In this document: positions 1 to 11,839 of the stretch, piece by piece
How the letters are laid out: each line of letters opens with the position of its first letter
How positions within the stretch are numbered: the stretch's first letter is position 1
NCBI GenBank assembly: GCA_016987375.1
Contig: PJRA01000274.1
Coordinates: 283,739-347,738, forward strand
Source: Brachionus koreanus
Taxonomy: Eukaryota > Rotifera > Eurotatoria > Ploima > Brachionidae
Direction of reading: 5' to 3'
Length of the DNA stretch: 64,000 nucleotides
The notes under the pieces: model-generated
What the model saw: the letters and a program-made list of their open reading frames with translations, nothing else
Database searches by the model: none
What the model was told of the DNA's origin: nothing
Program-made: the position numbers and the translations under genes

Positions 1-691
1 AAAAATAAATTCTTTACATCAGAAAAAAAACCAGAACTTAATATCATTTTTATTTTTTGAGATATTCGCTTTTAATTTTTTTCATTTACTTATGCATCAC
101 CCGTTACATGGGATTTTCGGTACAACGAATACCCTTTTTTCCGTCTGAGTTTGTCGTTATACCAAGGTTTGACTGTATTAGATAAAATAAAATACCAGAT
201 GATATGATATGACAAGTTTATAAAATTTGTAAATATTTTTATTATAAACTTCATTTTAATTGAAATACTATTAAAAGTGATTTTTCTTTATTTTTAAGAG
301 TTTTTAGATTAACTTAAGAGTGTAGACTGTTTCCCGCCAAAAAATAAAATTTAAAAAAAAATTAAAATTGATAAAAGAATAATGTTGACTATAATAAATG
401 TTTAAAATTTTAGATTGATTATTTTTTTTCAAGTGGACATCAAGAAAGCTAACACATATTTTGATATTTGTCAAGTTTAAAATAAAGACCATTTTTTGAA
501 AAAAAAATTCGACTTAAAAAAAAAAATTTTTGCTTTTTGAACATTTTATCAATAACTATTTTTTTTTAATTTCTAATTATTTGAATGTTTAAGAAAAAAA
601 TTTTTACTTAATCTTAAATTGAAAATTTGGAAATCGAAAATTCTGTATTGGATTCTAAAAATAAGGAATTAAAAAGTTGAATAATACTTAC
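1..691. other. Left edge: KIF21 intron sequence
   Basis: These bases follow the donor (gtaagt) of the last KIF21 exon seen and should be intron. They are AT-rich with no recognisable exon. The only distinctive stretch is the GC-richer block at about 90-178, listed separately. Confidence 0.5.
90..179 (-). mobile_element. Possible end of a pogo/Tigger-like DNA transposon
   Basis: Read on the minus strand the block begins TA-CAGTCAAACCTTGGTATAA, which resembles the termini of pogo/Tigger-type elements (CAGTcaAACCTcg.TATAA) next to a TA dinucleotide. The block is richer in G+C than its surroundings. The matching opposite end is not in the window, so this is recognition from memory of one end only. 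Confidence 0.35.
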
Positions 692-3265
692 AAAATCACT
701 AATCTTAGTCCATTTGATTTGATAATTGGCAGTTCTTTTGCTCATGAACGAGTTTTCGGAATTTTTTCGATTAGTCGAAGTCTGAGATCGAGTGGCTTCT
801 GAGTCGACCGACTGGCTAATTCTGGTACTCGGTGGTCTTTCAGATTGAATTCTATTCGAATTAAATTTTCTCAAAGCTTGAATTTGTTCTTGTTTTCGTT
901 TTAATACTATATCTCTGCATCGTTTTTCAGCCTCAAGAGATTTTATATGATTGTCTTTTTTGAGATGGTCTCGTTTTAGAATAGCGATTTCTCTCATGCG
1001 ACGTTGCTCGTCTTGTTTGCTTTTCTGAGTTTCCTCTCTCAATTGATTCATTAGTTTAACTTTTAATTTTTTCATATCAACTATTTCTTTGCGCAACTGT
1101 TGCAATTGTTTTTCGCTCTCTAAAGCATTCTTTATCATTTGTTGATTTTTATTTTTTATCTGTTCATATTTGTTCAAATCGGACTGAAGACCTTTTATTT
1201 TAAGTTCGTATTCTAGTTTAATTTTTTTTATTTGTTCGTCGTTTCGGCTGTCAGCACTCTGCTTGGCTAAAAAAAATAAATTAGACAAGGTTGATATTAT
1301 TGATGCGTTTATAAAACGAAAACTATTAAGGAACAATTAGAATTAATGTAGAATAAAAAAATGTAGACTGAGTAGTTTAAGCAAATGCTTTAGGCTACTT
1401 TTAAAAAAAAATATTTGTCCATTTTAGTGTTGATTTAAAATGCGGACCAATTTACCGAGGACAAATCGGTTAAATAACTAGCAAATATTTAGGTTAACTG
1501 ATATTTAAAGAGGCCAATTTTAATTTAAATTTTAATTAAATTTCGAAAGAAATTTTAATCTACACATCTAAAATGTGGTAAAATGATGATCAAAGAATAA
1601 TTGTCTAGTTGACTTTTTAATAATGAAAAAAAAAGGTGGTAGATATTACTATAATTGTTCTTAACAAAAATTTTTATATAATTTATTTGAGTGCATGAAA
1701 TTTAGAAATAATAATATTGCTATGCAATTGTATTGTTTAGAAGTCAATAATAATTTTCATGTTAAGAACTAGAAAAAAATGAAAACCGCAAAAAAAATTG
1801 TTGACCCTCAATAATTTTCTAAAAGGAAAAAACTGTTCAATCATTAGTTTTTTTCTAAAAATTCAAATTTAATTCAATCTAAATAAACTTAAAACAATAA
1901 AACATGTTTAAGTAACTCGTAATTAAGAAAGCTATTAAATATCTAATTTGATTTTAAATTGAATTTTATTTTTTAAATTAATTTTTCCGTCCTACCTGTT
2001 TGAATTTTAGTGATGAATTTTTAGTTTAAATAAGATACAGCAAGGAATAAATTTATTATGTTGAGCCATAAAATTTTGCATTTTTTAAAAGATTGGATAT
2101 TTTTTATTTCAATATCTCCGTTAATCTAAAACTTCAAGTCATTTTATATTTTAAAACAAACAGAATTGAATGCTCTTCAAAATGAGATGTCTAATTTTTT
2201 GTTATAATTTAATTCTAAAAAATTTTTAAAAATTAAAAATTTAAATGAAATGCCTGGTGAAAGGTGAAAATGTGTTTCAATAGTATAGTAAAATTTTTAG
2301 AAGATTCGTTTAAAAAATTTAATAGTTGTGATATGAGCCTCCAGAGGAAGAAAAGGTCAAGGAGTCGTGAAAAGAGAATACTTTGATAAAAAGCTGATTT
2401 TGTTTCTTTGATGCAATTTCCAGGTGGTAATACACTTTGAGCTGGTACCAGACGATCATGCTATAAATGCATAAATGCAGATCTTTATTTTGAACAATTA
2501 GAACAAATGCTTGCTTGACTTTAAGAAAAATATCCTTCTTGATCAACCGAACGCTAGATTTGTTTCTTCAAGATAAAGCTAGACCTCATACATCTAGAAA
2601 AACAATGGCAAATAATAGATCTCCAGTATATACCCCATATCTTTCTTCTTCTGATTATTATCGTTTTCGTTCTTAAATGGTTCAAGAGAAGAATCGAACT
2701 ATTCGCTGATAGATGGCTAAAGACTATAGAGCATAATACTTTAGCTGACTAATGCTTTTTTTTATCCATAAATTAAAAAAGGTAAAAAAACGCAAAATTT
2801 TTTGACTCATCCTATTATTTTTAATAAAAAATTTTAATCTTTTGAAGAGTTTTAATTCAAAAATAATCCAAAATTTTTCTAAATTGAAAAAAAAAAAAGG
2901 AAAAAGAATTAAATTAAATTTCTGAATTTTCACAATTAGTATATTATTGAAAGCTAATGACATTTTTTAAATAATTTTTCGAATATGAAACAAATTTATC
3001 TTATTGACTTTGTTAATAAATATCGTCTGGAGCAATTCAAGCAAATAAATTTGTTGTTTTCAGTCGGCAAATAAAACTTTTAAAAGTTGTTAATTTTTTT
3101 TTTGACATATTTTTTCTCAAATTTTAAGAGCTTCATATATTTACTGAAATTTATTACACAGAAAGAGCAAATTTAAACTATGATTTTATTTGAATATTGA
3201 TCAAAAGATTTCAAAATGTTTAATAAATAATTTTTGCCTTTAACTCTAAAATAAATAAAATCACT

Positions 3266-3296
<31 letters not shown>

Positions 3297-6200
3297 GTTA
3301 ATATTCTACGGTCAAATTTAGCTTATAAATTTTTTGTTTTCAAGTTTCAAGTTTGATTTTAAAACAAAACAAAATAAAAAACTTAAGCTTACTCATATTA
3401 GAGATGACTCTATCTCTCTCGTCTTCGATTTGTTTTATTCGATCATGTAAAATTGACATTTTCTCCTCGTATTGAACTCTAAGGACTTCAAGATTTTTGG
3501 AATTATTCTCCAGCTCGTCAATTAATCGTTTTTTAATATCAATTTTTAGTATAATGTTATTTAGATTTTTTTCTATTAATTTGCACGGTTCACTCTTATT
3601 GCTCGATTCCGGGTCGACATTATCGTTTAAATCGTTGTACAGCTGAATCAAATCGTTCAAATTTTCGTCCTCTTCTTCCTTGTTGGTCTGACCAATTGAA
3701 ATATCCTGATCTGTGTTGACTGAATTTTCTAGTTTTAGCTTGTTTTCTAATTGCTTAAGTCGCGCTAAATCAGTCTCTATATCTTTTTTGGCTTCGTCTA
3801 TCAATTTCTTGTTACTGGCCGTAGTCAAATCAATAGATTGCAACAAATTTGTTGAAATAGTATCTTAAAAAGAAAATTTTAAAATTTAAAAATTTTTCTT
3901 TAGCTTTAATAAAAGTCCAAATCCCTTATATGTGTTTAATCCACTTTTATCAGCAATTAAATGGCTAAGAAAAGGACTATTTGTTTTTGATTACGTAAAT
4001 CATAAGAGTCATAAGTCTTTTCAAATCATAAAGACTTTTGAAGTAAAAAAAATGGCTCGCGTTTTAAGCTTTGCATAACACGGTTCACCGTTTCATAAGT
4101 CTCTATCTTAGAAGCCATAATATCAAAGGTAAATATTTAAGACAAACCCATACGCCTGCAGATGTTTGAACATAGTTTCGAAGCATTTTTTTTAAAGCCA
4201 ATATTAATTTAAGATAGAACGCCCTTTGGATGTAAAATTTATCAAACAAGCTAAGCTAATATATACAATTTTTTTTATTAAAATTTGATTTTTTCTAAAA
4301 ATGAAGGCCTGAGAACCAGGCTAAATCGATTTTAAAAGAATTTCCTCATGGCATTCTCTTAAAATAAAATAAGTAGAATTTATACGTTCAAAAAATTAAT
4401 ATTGCCTAACAGATTTAAATCTACTTTTAATTTAGGAAAGATTTTAACAAAAAAAAGGTTTTTACCAAACATAGATTTGATTACGCTTGATATTAGGTAA
4501 TGGCCTAAACGATTTAAATAACAAGCTTAAACAATATAAAGTAACATACAACTCGAAAAAAAAAACAAATAAAAAAAAATGGAAAATAAAATTTTAAAAT
4601 TGAGCTTAAGAGAAGCGTAATAGTGAAATCTTCAAGTTAAGTATTTGTAAGAGCTTGATTTTCTAGTTGTAATTTAACTCTAATTTTGTGATTTTTTGAT
4701 TTTAAATTACCAAATTACATGATCGATTTGGTTCTTGAGGGTCAATTTTTGTAATTTGAGCTACTACCTTCAAATTTCAAGTGCGTTTGCTTCTAACAAT
4801 AGAACAAATTTATTTCTTAATTAGAAAAAAAAGCTTTATTTGCGGAAAAATTTTTAAAAATATTAAAAGTTAAAATAATTTAAGATCAAAAAAGTCAAAT
4901 AAACATCTTTACTTGTATTGTCAAGTGAAAACTGAGCAAATAATCTATGAGAATAAAATAGTTTAAGAAAAATCGATCAAGCTTAGCAATTTAAAGTGAA
5001 TTTAATTATAAAAATTTCGATGTTTTTAGGGTTTAAACATAGAAAATACTTAAAACATAGGCTTTTTGAAAAATAAAATTAGATCTATTCTAGTTGACTA
5101 GTGCTTTAATTAGAATATTCTAGCGATAAATCAAATCAAGTGTATTTGTTCTAACAAAAATAAAAATTTCTTGTCACGACATTATCTTAATTCGACAGAG
5201 ATTTAAACTAAATTAACTTATTTGAATTAATCAAGTAGATTTATAAATATTTTTCAAATTTAACTTAATATTCTAAACTAATTTTAAATTTATTTGAAAT
5301 TCTTGAGACTAAATAAAAAAAAATTAAAATGTTAATTAAACTTGCAAAAAATATTTATTATCATTTTTACTTTATAGAATCAATGTGACTTAATCTAAAT
5401 ATTTGATTTGAATTTTTACTAGACCAAGTCGATTTTTAGGAAAAGATGGAAATTTGAGGTCTTAAAAGTTCAATTAAGACAAATTAACGCTTAGAGTTCC
5501 AATTCAATTCACTTGAATATTTTAAGCAGTCTAGACTTTTTATTCAAACTCGGAAGCTAAATTTTCGCATATTTTCCGACTATCTAACTTGTATTTTCCA
5601 CTATTTTCAATCGATTTAAATAAATAAAAAAAATTCAATAGCTTTAATTTCAATAAATTGTAATTACTTGTTTAGTCGGATGAGTTTATGCCAAATCTAC
5701 GAAAGATTTTTTATTGTTTATGGTCAATCTTTGGCTCAATTATAAAGTTTAGTAATTTAAGTTGTTCAAAGCATACGAACAAATCCTTGATTAGGCTTGG
5801 AAAAGACCATTTAAAAAAGACCAAGCTTATAAGATTAAATAGCTTCGAAACAGAAAAATTTATTTTCAAAACTACCAAAATAGAGAGTAAAATATTTATG
5901 AAAATATTTTTGTTTTTTTTGATTGAGGACTGAAACCCTGAAATGTAATTAAAATGTACTCTTATTTTTGTTTAAATTAAAAAAAAATAGATAAAAATAT
6001 AATAAGAAAATTTGTACACAAATAATAATAATTTTTGAATCGAAAATATGACCAAATTATAATGAAGACGGGGTATTTTTAAATCTAAATTACATTTTAA
6101 AAATCTTAATCCAAAGCAACTTTTTTTAATTATTTAAGTTATCTAATAAATTAAAAAATAAAGCAATTTTTATTAAAATAAATTTAAATATTGAAAAGAA

Positions 6201-9200
6201 TTTAATGAAAGAAATTTATCCACTATGAAATATTAAGTTTTTATTTAGACTTTTACTTCTACAAATAATTTAAAATATGCTTTGAAGTTTTCATGTAAAA
6301 CGATAAAGCTATTATTTTGGTTAGTAAATTTTGATTCCAAATGAGAAATATTTTAAAAATCCAAATAAAAAAAAGTGGTTTTCCAGTAAAATAAATAAAA
6401 AATATAAAAATAAATTATTTTTTGAAAATAAGTTATTTGTATTTTATGAGCGGCTTATAAATCATTTGTACAAATAAAAATGGTTTGTTTCTCACTAGAA
6501 ATTCTTGTTTATTAGTAATTAATTCATATTCTAAGCATTTTATAAATTAATATTTGAAATTTATTTGAGTCAACCGAAATATTGCTTTTCGGGAATATCC
6601 GATCAGACACATTTGTGTCAGTCGAGGCATAAAGGTGTATTAGTCTGGCGATTACGGATTATCGAAAATCAATTAATAAACAAAGAATTCAATCTGCTCG
6701 AGAGATTTGTTTCTTGGTATCCATGGTTAACCCACCAGATAATATAAAAGGTAAAATTACCGATCTGATTAATTCAAAATTTTGAGTCGAACTAAGCTAA
6801 GAAGCTGATTTAAAAAATTAAGATCAAATACTCTAAGAAAAAATGAAGCCATTTAACGAATTCATAAATTTAGGCGAAGTCTAATAAAACATTTTAATTT
6901 ACCTTGTTCGTCTTGTTTCAGCTTAAGTGAGTATGACGGATTGGAATTTTGTTTGGACTGCTGCAATTGCAATTGTTTACAAATCGATTCGGATTCTTGT
7001 AATTTACACCTTTAAATAAAGTTAAACTTTAGAACTAAGTTCGTTTTGTATAAGCTCTTTTGAAAGAGATTTGATTTTTCTCTAATAATTTTAGAAAAAA
7101 CATTCTTTAAAGGTTTTTTTTTAATTAATTAGATTTTGCATCGTTGCAAAGTCTTTATAAAGTTCACTGGAAGTGACTAGAAAAATCTCTAATTATAATT
7201 TATCATTTTGATCTGTAAAGTTTCTTCAAGCCAAATATTGACCAAATTTTTCTAGCTATGGTTAATAAATTTTTCTTAAGTCGATTGGGTATAGTTGACT
7301 ACACTAAATCATTTAATCAAAATGAGACTTAGACGACCTAGCGGGAAATATTTTTATTAAAATTAATTAGAAAAAGAACTTTGTAAACATGGTAAATTTC
7401 AATAGCTAAACAATCTTGAAATAAAACCCTTTTGATTACTAGCAAATTTGGTGTGGTTGGGCTTCAGAAACACAACTTTGGAGAGAATTTTTTGCTCATT
7501 AATTGACGTCTTTCTGATACATAAATCTGGTTTATAATTTTTTTCAAGTTTATTTTTTGCTTATAAATTTAGCTACTTTTTAAAGAAAATTGTTCTCAAT
7601 TAAAATCAAACAAAAAATTCACTTTATAATTATTTATATATTTCTTAAATAATTAACAAAACTACTATTGCTTTTTTTTTTATTATAGATGCTTATGATA
7701 AATAAAAAATTAAAAATTTTATTCAATTATGATCCAAAATTAGTTTCAAATTAAGATCGATAAAAAAAATTAACGAATAATTAAGCAAACTAAAGTTTTT
7801 AGCTAACTTTTTTAGATTCTAAAATAAAAACTAATTTGATTAAAGTTTTTGGAAGCTTTAAAATCTTATTTTTTATGCATAATTTAGAAACTGAGTAATT
7901 TGTCAATAAAGTTAATATTTTCGATAATAATTTGACTGGGCATTTTTTTAAAACTTAATCTCTTTTTATTAAGTTTGGATTAGAACTTTAAAAATAAAAT
8001 GAGGACTTCGAAAAAAAAATCAACATAATCTTAAAAATGACTTTTTCGAATAATTTTGCTGATTAATCAAAGGTTGTTTTAATCTTATAATTTAAAAAAA
8101 AAAAATTTATTTTTTAAATTTTTATTTGCATTATTGAAAATGAAAAAAAAAACTTAAATCAATTTGAACATGATTCAATTCATGTTAATTACCTGAAATT
8201 TTTGTTATTGAAAATTAAATAATTTCAATGGGTTAATGAGAGCAAGAAAATTGAAAACATTTTAGAATTAAATTTCTAATTTTTATAAAACTTGATAAAA
8301 TTTAACAAAATAAGTGAACTGTTTGAACTTTTTTTTTCAATTTTTTAGCATTTTATTTTTTTGAATCTTATGTAAAATAGAATAATCTTAGAATAAATTC
8401 TAAAGTTGGACATTAAAATTAGAAGATTAATCACATTTTAATTTATAATTTAAATTAAACATTGTCTTTTTACTTCTAATATTCATCAGATTTTACACAT
8501 CTTTAAAGTTAAACCTTAAATATTTTAAATTTTATTGGAATTAATTAAAAGCAATTCTCATTATGTCAACATTTTTATTCTTTACTAGAATAAAACAGAT
8601 GAACAGATAGATGAGAATAAACAGATGATGAGTTTTGGTTTTAAATTCAAATATTTGGTAGAAAATTGAGCTAATGAATTATTTTAAACCTTGATTTTAA
8701 AATTATCTAAATCTAATATTATTTGAAATTTTTCGTCAAATTTTCTTAACTTAAAAGGTAACAAAACTCTAAATGTATTCAGATCTTAGTTTGATATAAT
8801 TTACAAATCCAAAATCAAGTCAAGTTATCTAAATGGTAATAAACTTGAGAGGCAATTAAGAATTTTTGGTTAATTGGTAAGTTTTATAAATAAAAGAGTA
8901 TTATTAGATTTTGCGTACAAATAAATTAACAATTACTTGAGTTCTTCTATAGTTGTTATATAATCTGAAATTTGGTTCCATTCAACATAGCTTTCATCAT
9001 CATTTTCATCAGATTCATCCTCAGAATATTTTTGTCTAAAAACATTAATTTTTTTTGCCAACCGTTGATTGTTAACTTCGAGATCACAATTTTTATTTCG
9101 GGTAATTTCTATGGTTTCATTCATTGCCTTAATTCTCATACGCATCGACTGATTCTCTTTTAATAGCATACTATTCTCTTGTTTTAATTCATTAAGTATA

Positions 9201-11839
9201 TTGAGTAATTCAATGTCTTTTGAATCAGAATTAAGTCCAAAGCCATTGGCAATTGAAGAACTGCAAGAGGCTATGGGAGTGATTGTTACTGTTGATGTAG
9301 TCCGGGACGAAGAAATTGAATTGCTGGTCTCAGAGTGTGGAAATATTGGTTTGCTCATAGCTCTTGATTTAAACTGCATTAACTCATAATTCAAACGCTC
9401 AATTTCTGCTTTTAGCTGAGCTATTTGTTTACTGGTCTTATCCTGATTAACAAAAACTTTATTCTTTATGTTCCGGGCCCGATTCGCATATCTCAGTGTG
9501 TTGAGAGTTTCCATAAAATCTCGATCTGAAGGTGATATACATGCAATCATCAGAGTACGGCTATTGCCGCCCAAAGAATCTTGAAGAAGACGAGTAAGCT
9601 TGGAATCTCTGTATGGAACATGACAGCCCCTTTTTTCTTTATCACCCAAAGCACTTATTACATTTCCCAAAGCTAGCTGATAATTGAGAAAAAAAATTTT
9701 AGCACAAATATTTTTTTTAAATTAAAACAAAATTAATTAAAATATTTCAAAAGTTAATTAGTATTATATTTTTTATAGTTATTTTTTTTTTATTTTCAAA
9801 AATAGTAAACAAAACTTACTAATCCTCGATTTATACAGATTCCTTCTTTGGCACGATGCCCTGTCGCTCCTGTTCTCTTTAAACGCTCGGAACCTGCCAA
9901 ATCAACAAAATGAAATTTTGCATTTAAGGTTTCCAACTCATTCTCGGTCGAATCTGATTTCATAAACCGGCACTGTTTAAGATGAATAGTAAAAATTGCA
10001 TGAGAACGACTAGATTGTAAATTCATGTTAGTTGCTCCCGTAGTTCGAATTCTAGCTCCTGTTTTAAGCATTTCTAGAGTTTCTTGAGTCGATCGAACCT
10101 CTCGGTTTGAGCATCCTTGAACATTTATGCCTCCATATTGATCTTCATGTATTTCAATTTTTGATTTAATGCTTTTATTAAAAAGAAATGTTTCACTGGC
10201 CGTGACTTGACCGTCTGTATCGATTACATTGGAAGTGTAAGAAACACTAGGGACATTGGCAAAAAGATCTATAACTTCCTCATTGTATAATTCCATAAAT
10301 TGGGCCAAGACTTGAATTTCTAGATTATTAAATGGGAGATTGTTTTCTTCTTTAGAGCATTCATTTTTTAATTTTTCAATTTTCTCAAACATATATTCTA
10401 TCGCTCTAGGTATAATGCCAACCTCTTCTCTCTGAATAGTCGGGTCAAACGATGTACCCATGGTGTAGGTTTTACCAGAGCCAGTTTGACCATACGCCAA
10501 AACAGTGGCGTTATACCCATCGAAGCATCCGTCTATTAGATTTTTTACACTTTTTTCAAAAATATTCTCCTGATCAAGGCCAATATCGAAAACATAGTCA
10601 TATGTAAATGTCTTATCGTCTTTGTGACCAAGAGTTACTTGTGGCTCATCTGGGGTCACACTTGTGCAAATTTTACACAATTCAATTCTTTCTCGAATCG
10701 ATTGAGGGCGGATACTTTTTATTTAAAAATAATAAATATTTTATTTAATTTTTGATAAAAAAAAAAATTTGATGAAATTATTTGAGTTTCCTAAAATAAT
10801 TTCTTTTTTCGAAAGAAATAGGCTGGTTTAAAAAATGTTTCCTAACTTCTGTTCAATATTTGTCAGCCAAATATTCTCTAACTTTGGAGTCTGAATACAA
10901 ATTAAATTACTTTTTAAAATTTTGTACAAAACTATTTTTTACTTAAAATTATTTTTTTCCAAGCGAATTAATTTTTAATATACACCCAAATTAGTCAGAA
11001 AAGGGTCGAAATAGAGGATTTAAAGGTCCTGAGTGAATTTAAAAATTTTAAGTCTTCTTTTTTAAATCGAAGCAAAAAGTAAAAAAAAAAAAAGTTATTA
11101 AATAAATTGCCAAAATATATGTTATTTAAAATGTGACTTCAATAAATCAAAAATTTTAAAAATATTTTAAAAAATATTGGCTTAGATTTTCATAGTTTTC
11201 TTATAGAGATTTTCAATTTCAATTAAAAAATAGAATTTAGTTTTATACTAGAAAAATTAATTTTATTCAAATAAAATTTAAAAAAATTTTATGAAAAAAA
11301 CTAGTCAAATAGAGATTAAAACTAATTATAATTCTTGCATCTAATTCACCACCTAAAGCTATTTTAAGTTTCATATTATTAAATTTAAATAAGGGAAAAT
11401 AATTACTATTTTTTGTTGAATAAGATTTTAAAATTGAAAAAAGACTCGTTTAATTCAATTTTTTTTTTCTGCTTATCAAAATTAAAATTTGCATAAATTA
11501 AAAAATAAACATTAGATTTAAACTAGGCTTTAAATCAATCAAGATTTTTTTTTATTATTCTTACCGAATTCCAACTTTGACCGATGAACTTTCATCGTCA
11601 TTATTTTTTTGTGCCTGGTTGAAAAGTTTTGATTTGGTCTGAGTGAAGTTAGCTTCGATTGTGTTTGATTTATTTGCTTCAATTTGAGTTTCGGTATCGG
11701 TTTGAGGCGGTTCCTCTTCTTTGGCTGGTTCGATGGAAGACGAAGTTGAAGATGAAGACAAAGATGATGACGAATTCAACGATAAACGAACAACATTCGG
11801 ATCTGTTTTATTGCAGTCAGACGAATTTTCAAGCATCAT
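692..11839 (-). CDS. KIF21: KIF21-type kinesin (kinesin-4 family), 5' part of gene
   Basis: This is a plus-end-directed microtubule motor of the KIF21A/B type, which damps microtubule growth. Exons (minus strand, in order): 11565-11839, 9820-10714, 8937-9676, 6903-7009, 3393-3863, 692-1266; phases join without a break and give 1021 codons. The motor domain starts at about residue 84 (VKVGIRIRPQ). The P-loop GQTGSGKT is at about 167-174, followed by SSRSHA (switch I) and DLAGSE (switch II), both in exon 2. Exon 3 carries [18 protein letters not shown] and the neck region; exons 5 and 6 encode coiled coils matching KIF21 (for example [10 protein letters not shown] and [11 protein letters not shown]). 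The gene leaves the window at the left, so the rest of the stalk and the WD40 repeats are not seen. The chosen start (ATG at 11839) gives a Ser/Glu/Thr-rich extension of about 80 residues before the motor. Family assignment is very secure; the exact start is less so. Confidence 0.93.
2335..2752 (+). mobile_element. Mariner transposase relic
   Basis: Conceptual translation in shifting plus-strand frames gives a run of mariner landmarks: [20 protein letters not shown] (the HFE...NADLY region), then [10 protein letters not shown] at the second catalytic aspartate block, [10 protein letters not shown] matching the SPDLAPSDYHLFRSL block, and a C-terminal [13 protein letters not shown] before a stop at 2750-2752. 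Several frameshifts and stops are present, and the catalytic QDNARPH reads QDKARPH, so the copy is dead. It lies inside a KIF21 intron in the opposite orientation to the gene. Terminal repeats were not identified. Confidence 0.75.
3268..3296. repeat. (TAA)n microsatellite
   Basis: About nine perfect TAA units in a KIF21 intron, 97 bases from the 3' splice-donor end of exon 5. Confidence 0.95.
3864..6902. other. KIF21 intron 4
   Basis: Intron of about 3.0 kb between the short exon at 6903-7009 and the exon at 3393-3863. It is AT-rich throughout and I see no exon or complete element. The only distinctive part is the GC-richer block at about 6560-6760, listed separately. Confidence 0.65.
6560..6760. 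other. GC-richer block inside a KIF21 intron
   Basis: About 200 bases markedly richer in G+C than the flanks, containing the palindrome GACACATTTGTGTC and open for about 60 codons on the plus strand (6565-6747). The peptide matches nothing I recognise and the KIF21 model does not need it. It is probably an inserted repeat or an old transposon exon. Confidence 0.4.
7010..8936. other. KIF21 intron 3
   Basis: Intron of about 1.9 kb, AT-rich, with no exon, element or ordered repeat that I can support. Confidence 0.6.
10715..11564. other. KIF21 intron 1
   Basis: Intron of 850 bases between the N-terminal exon and the motor exon. The donor is CG/gtaaga and the acceptor aaaag/TATC; the phase-2 join restores the RIRPQ kinesin motif. 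No other content is seen. Confidence 0.8.

Larger units (their letters stand above)
1267..3392. other. KIF21 intron 5 with a mariner relic
   Basis: Intron of about 2.1 kb between the two coiled-coil exons. It holds a decayed mariner transposase and a TAA microsatellite, both listed separately. The remainder is featureless AT-rich DNA. Confidence 0.7.

Noticed and set aside
5688..5933. 81-codon plus-strand frame inside a KIF21 intron
   Set aside because: Low-complexity composition and no similarity to any family; a chance frame.
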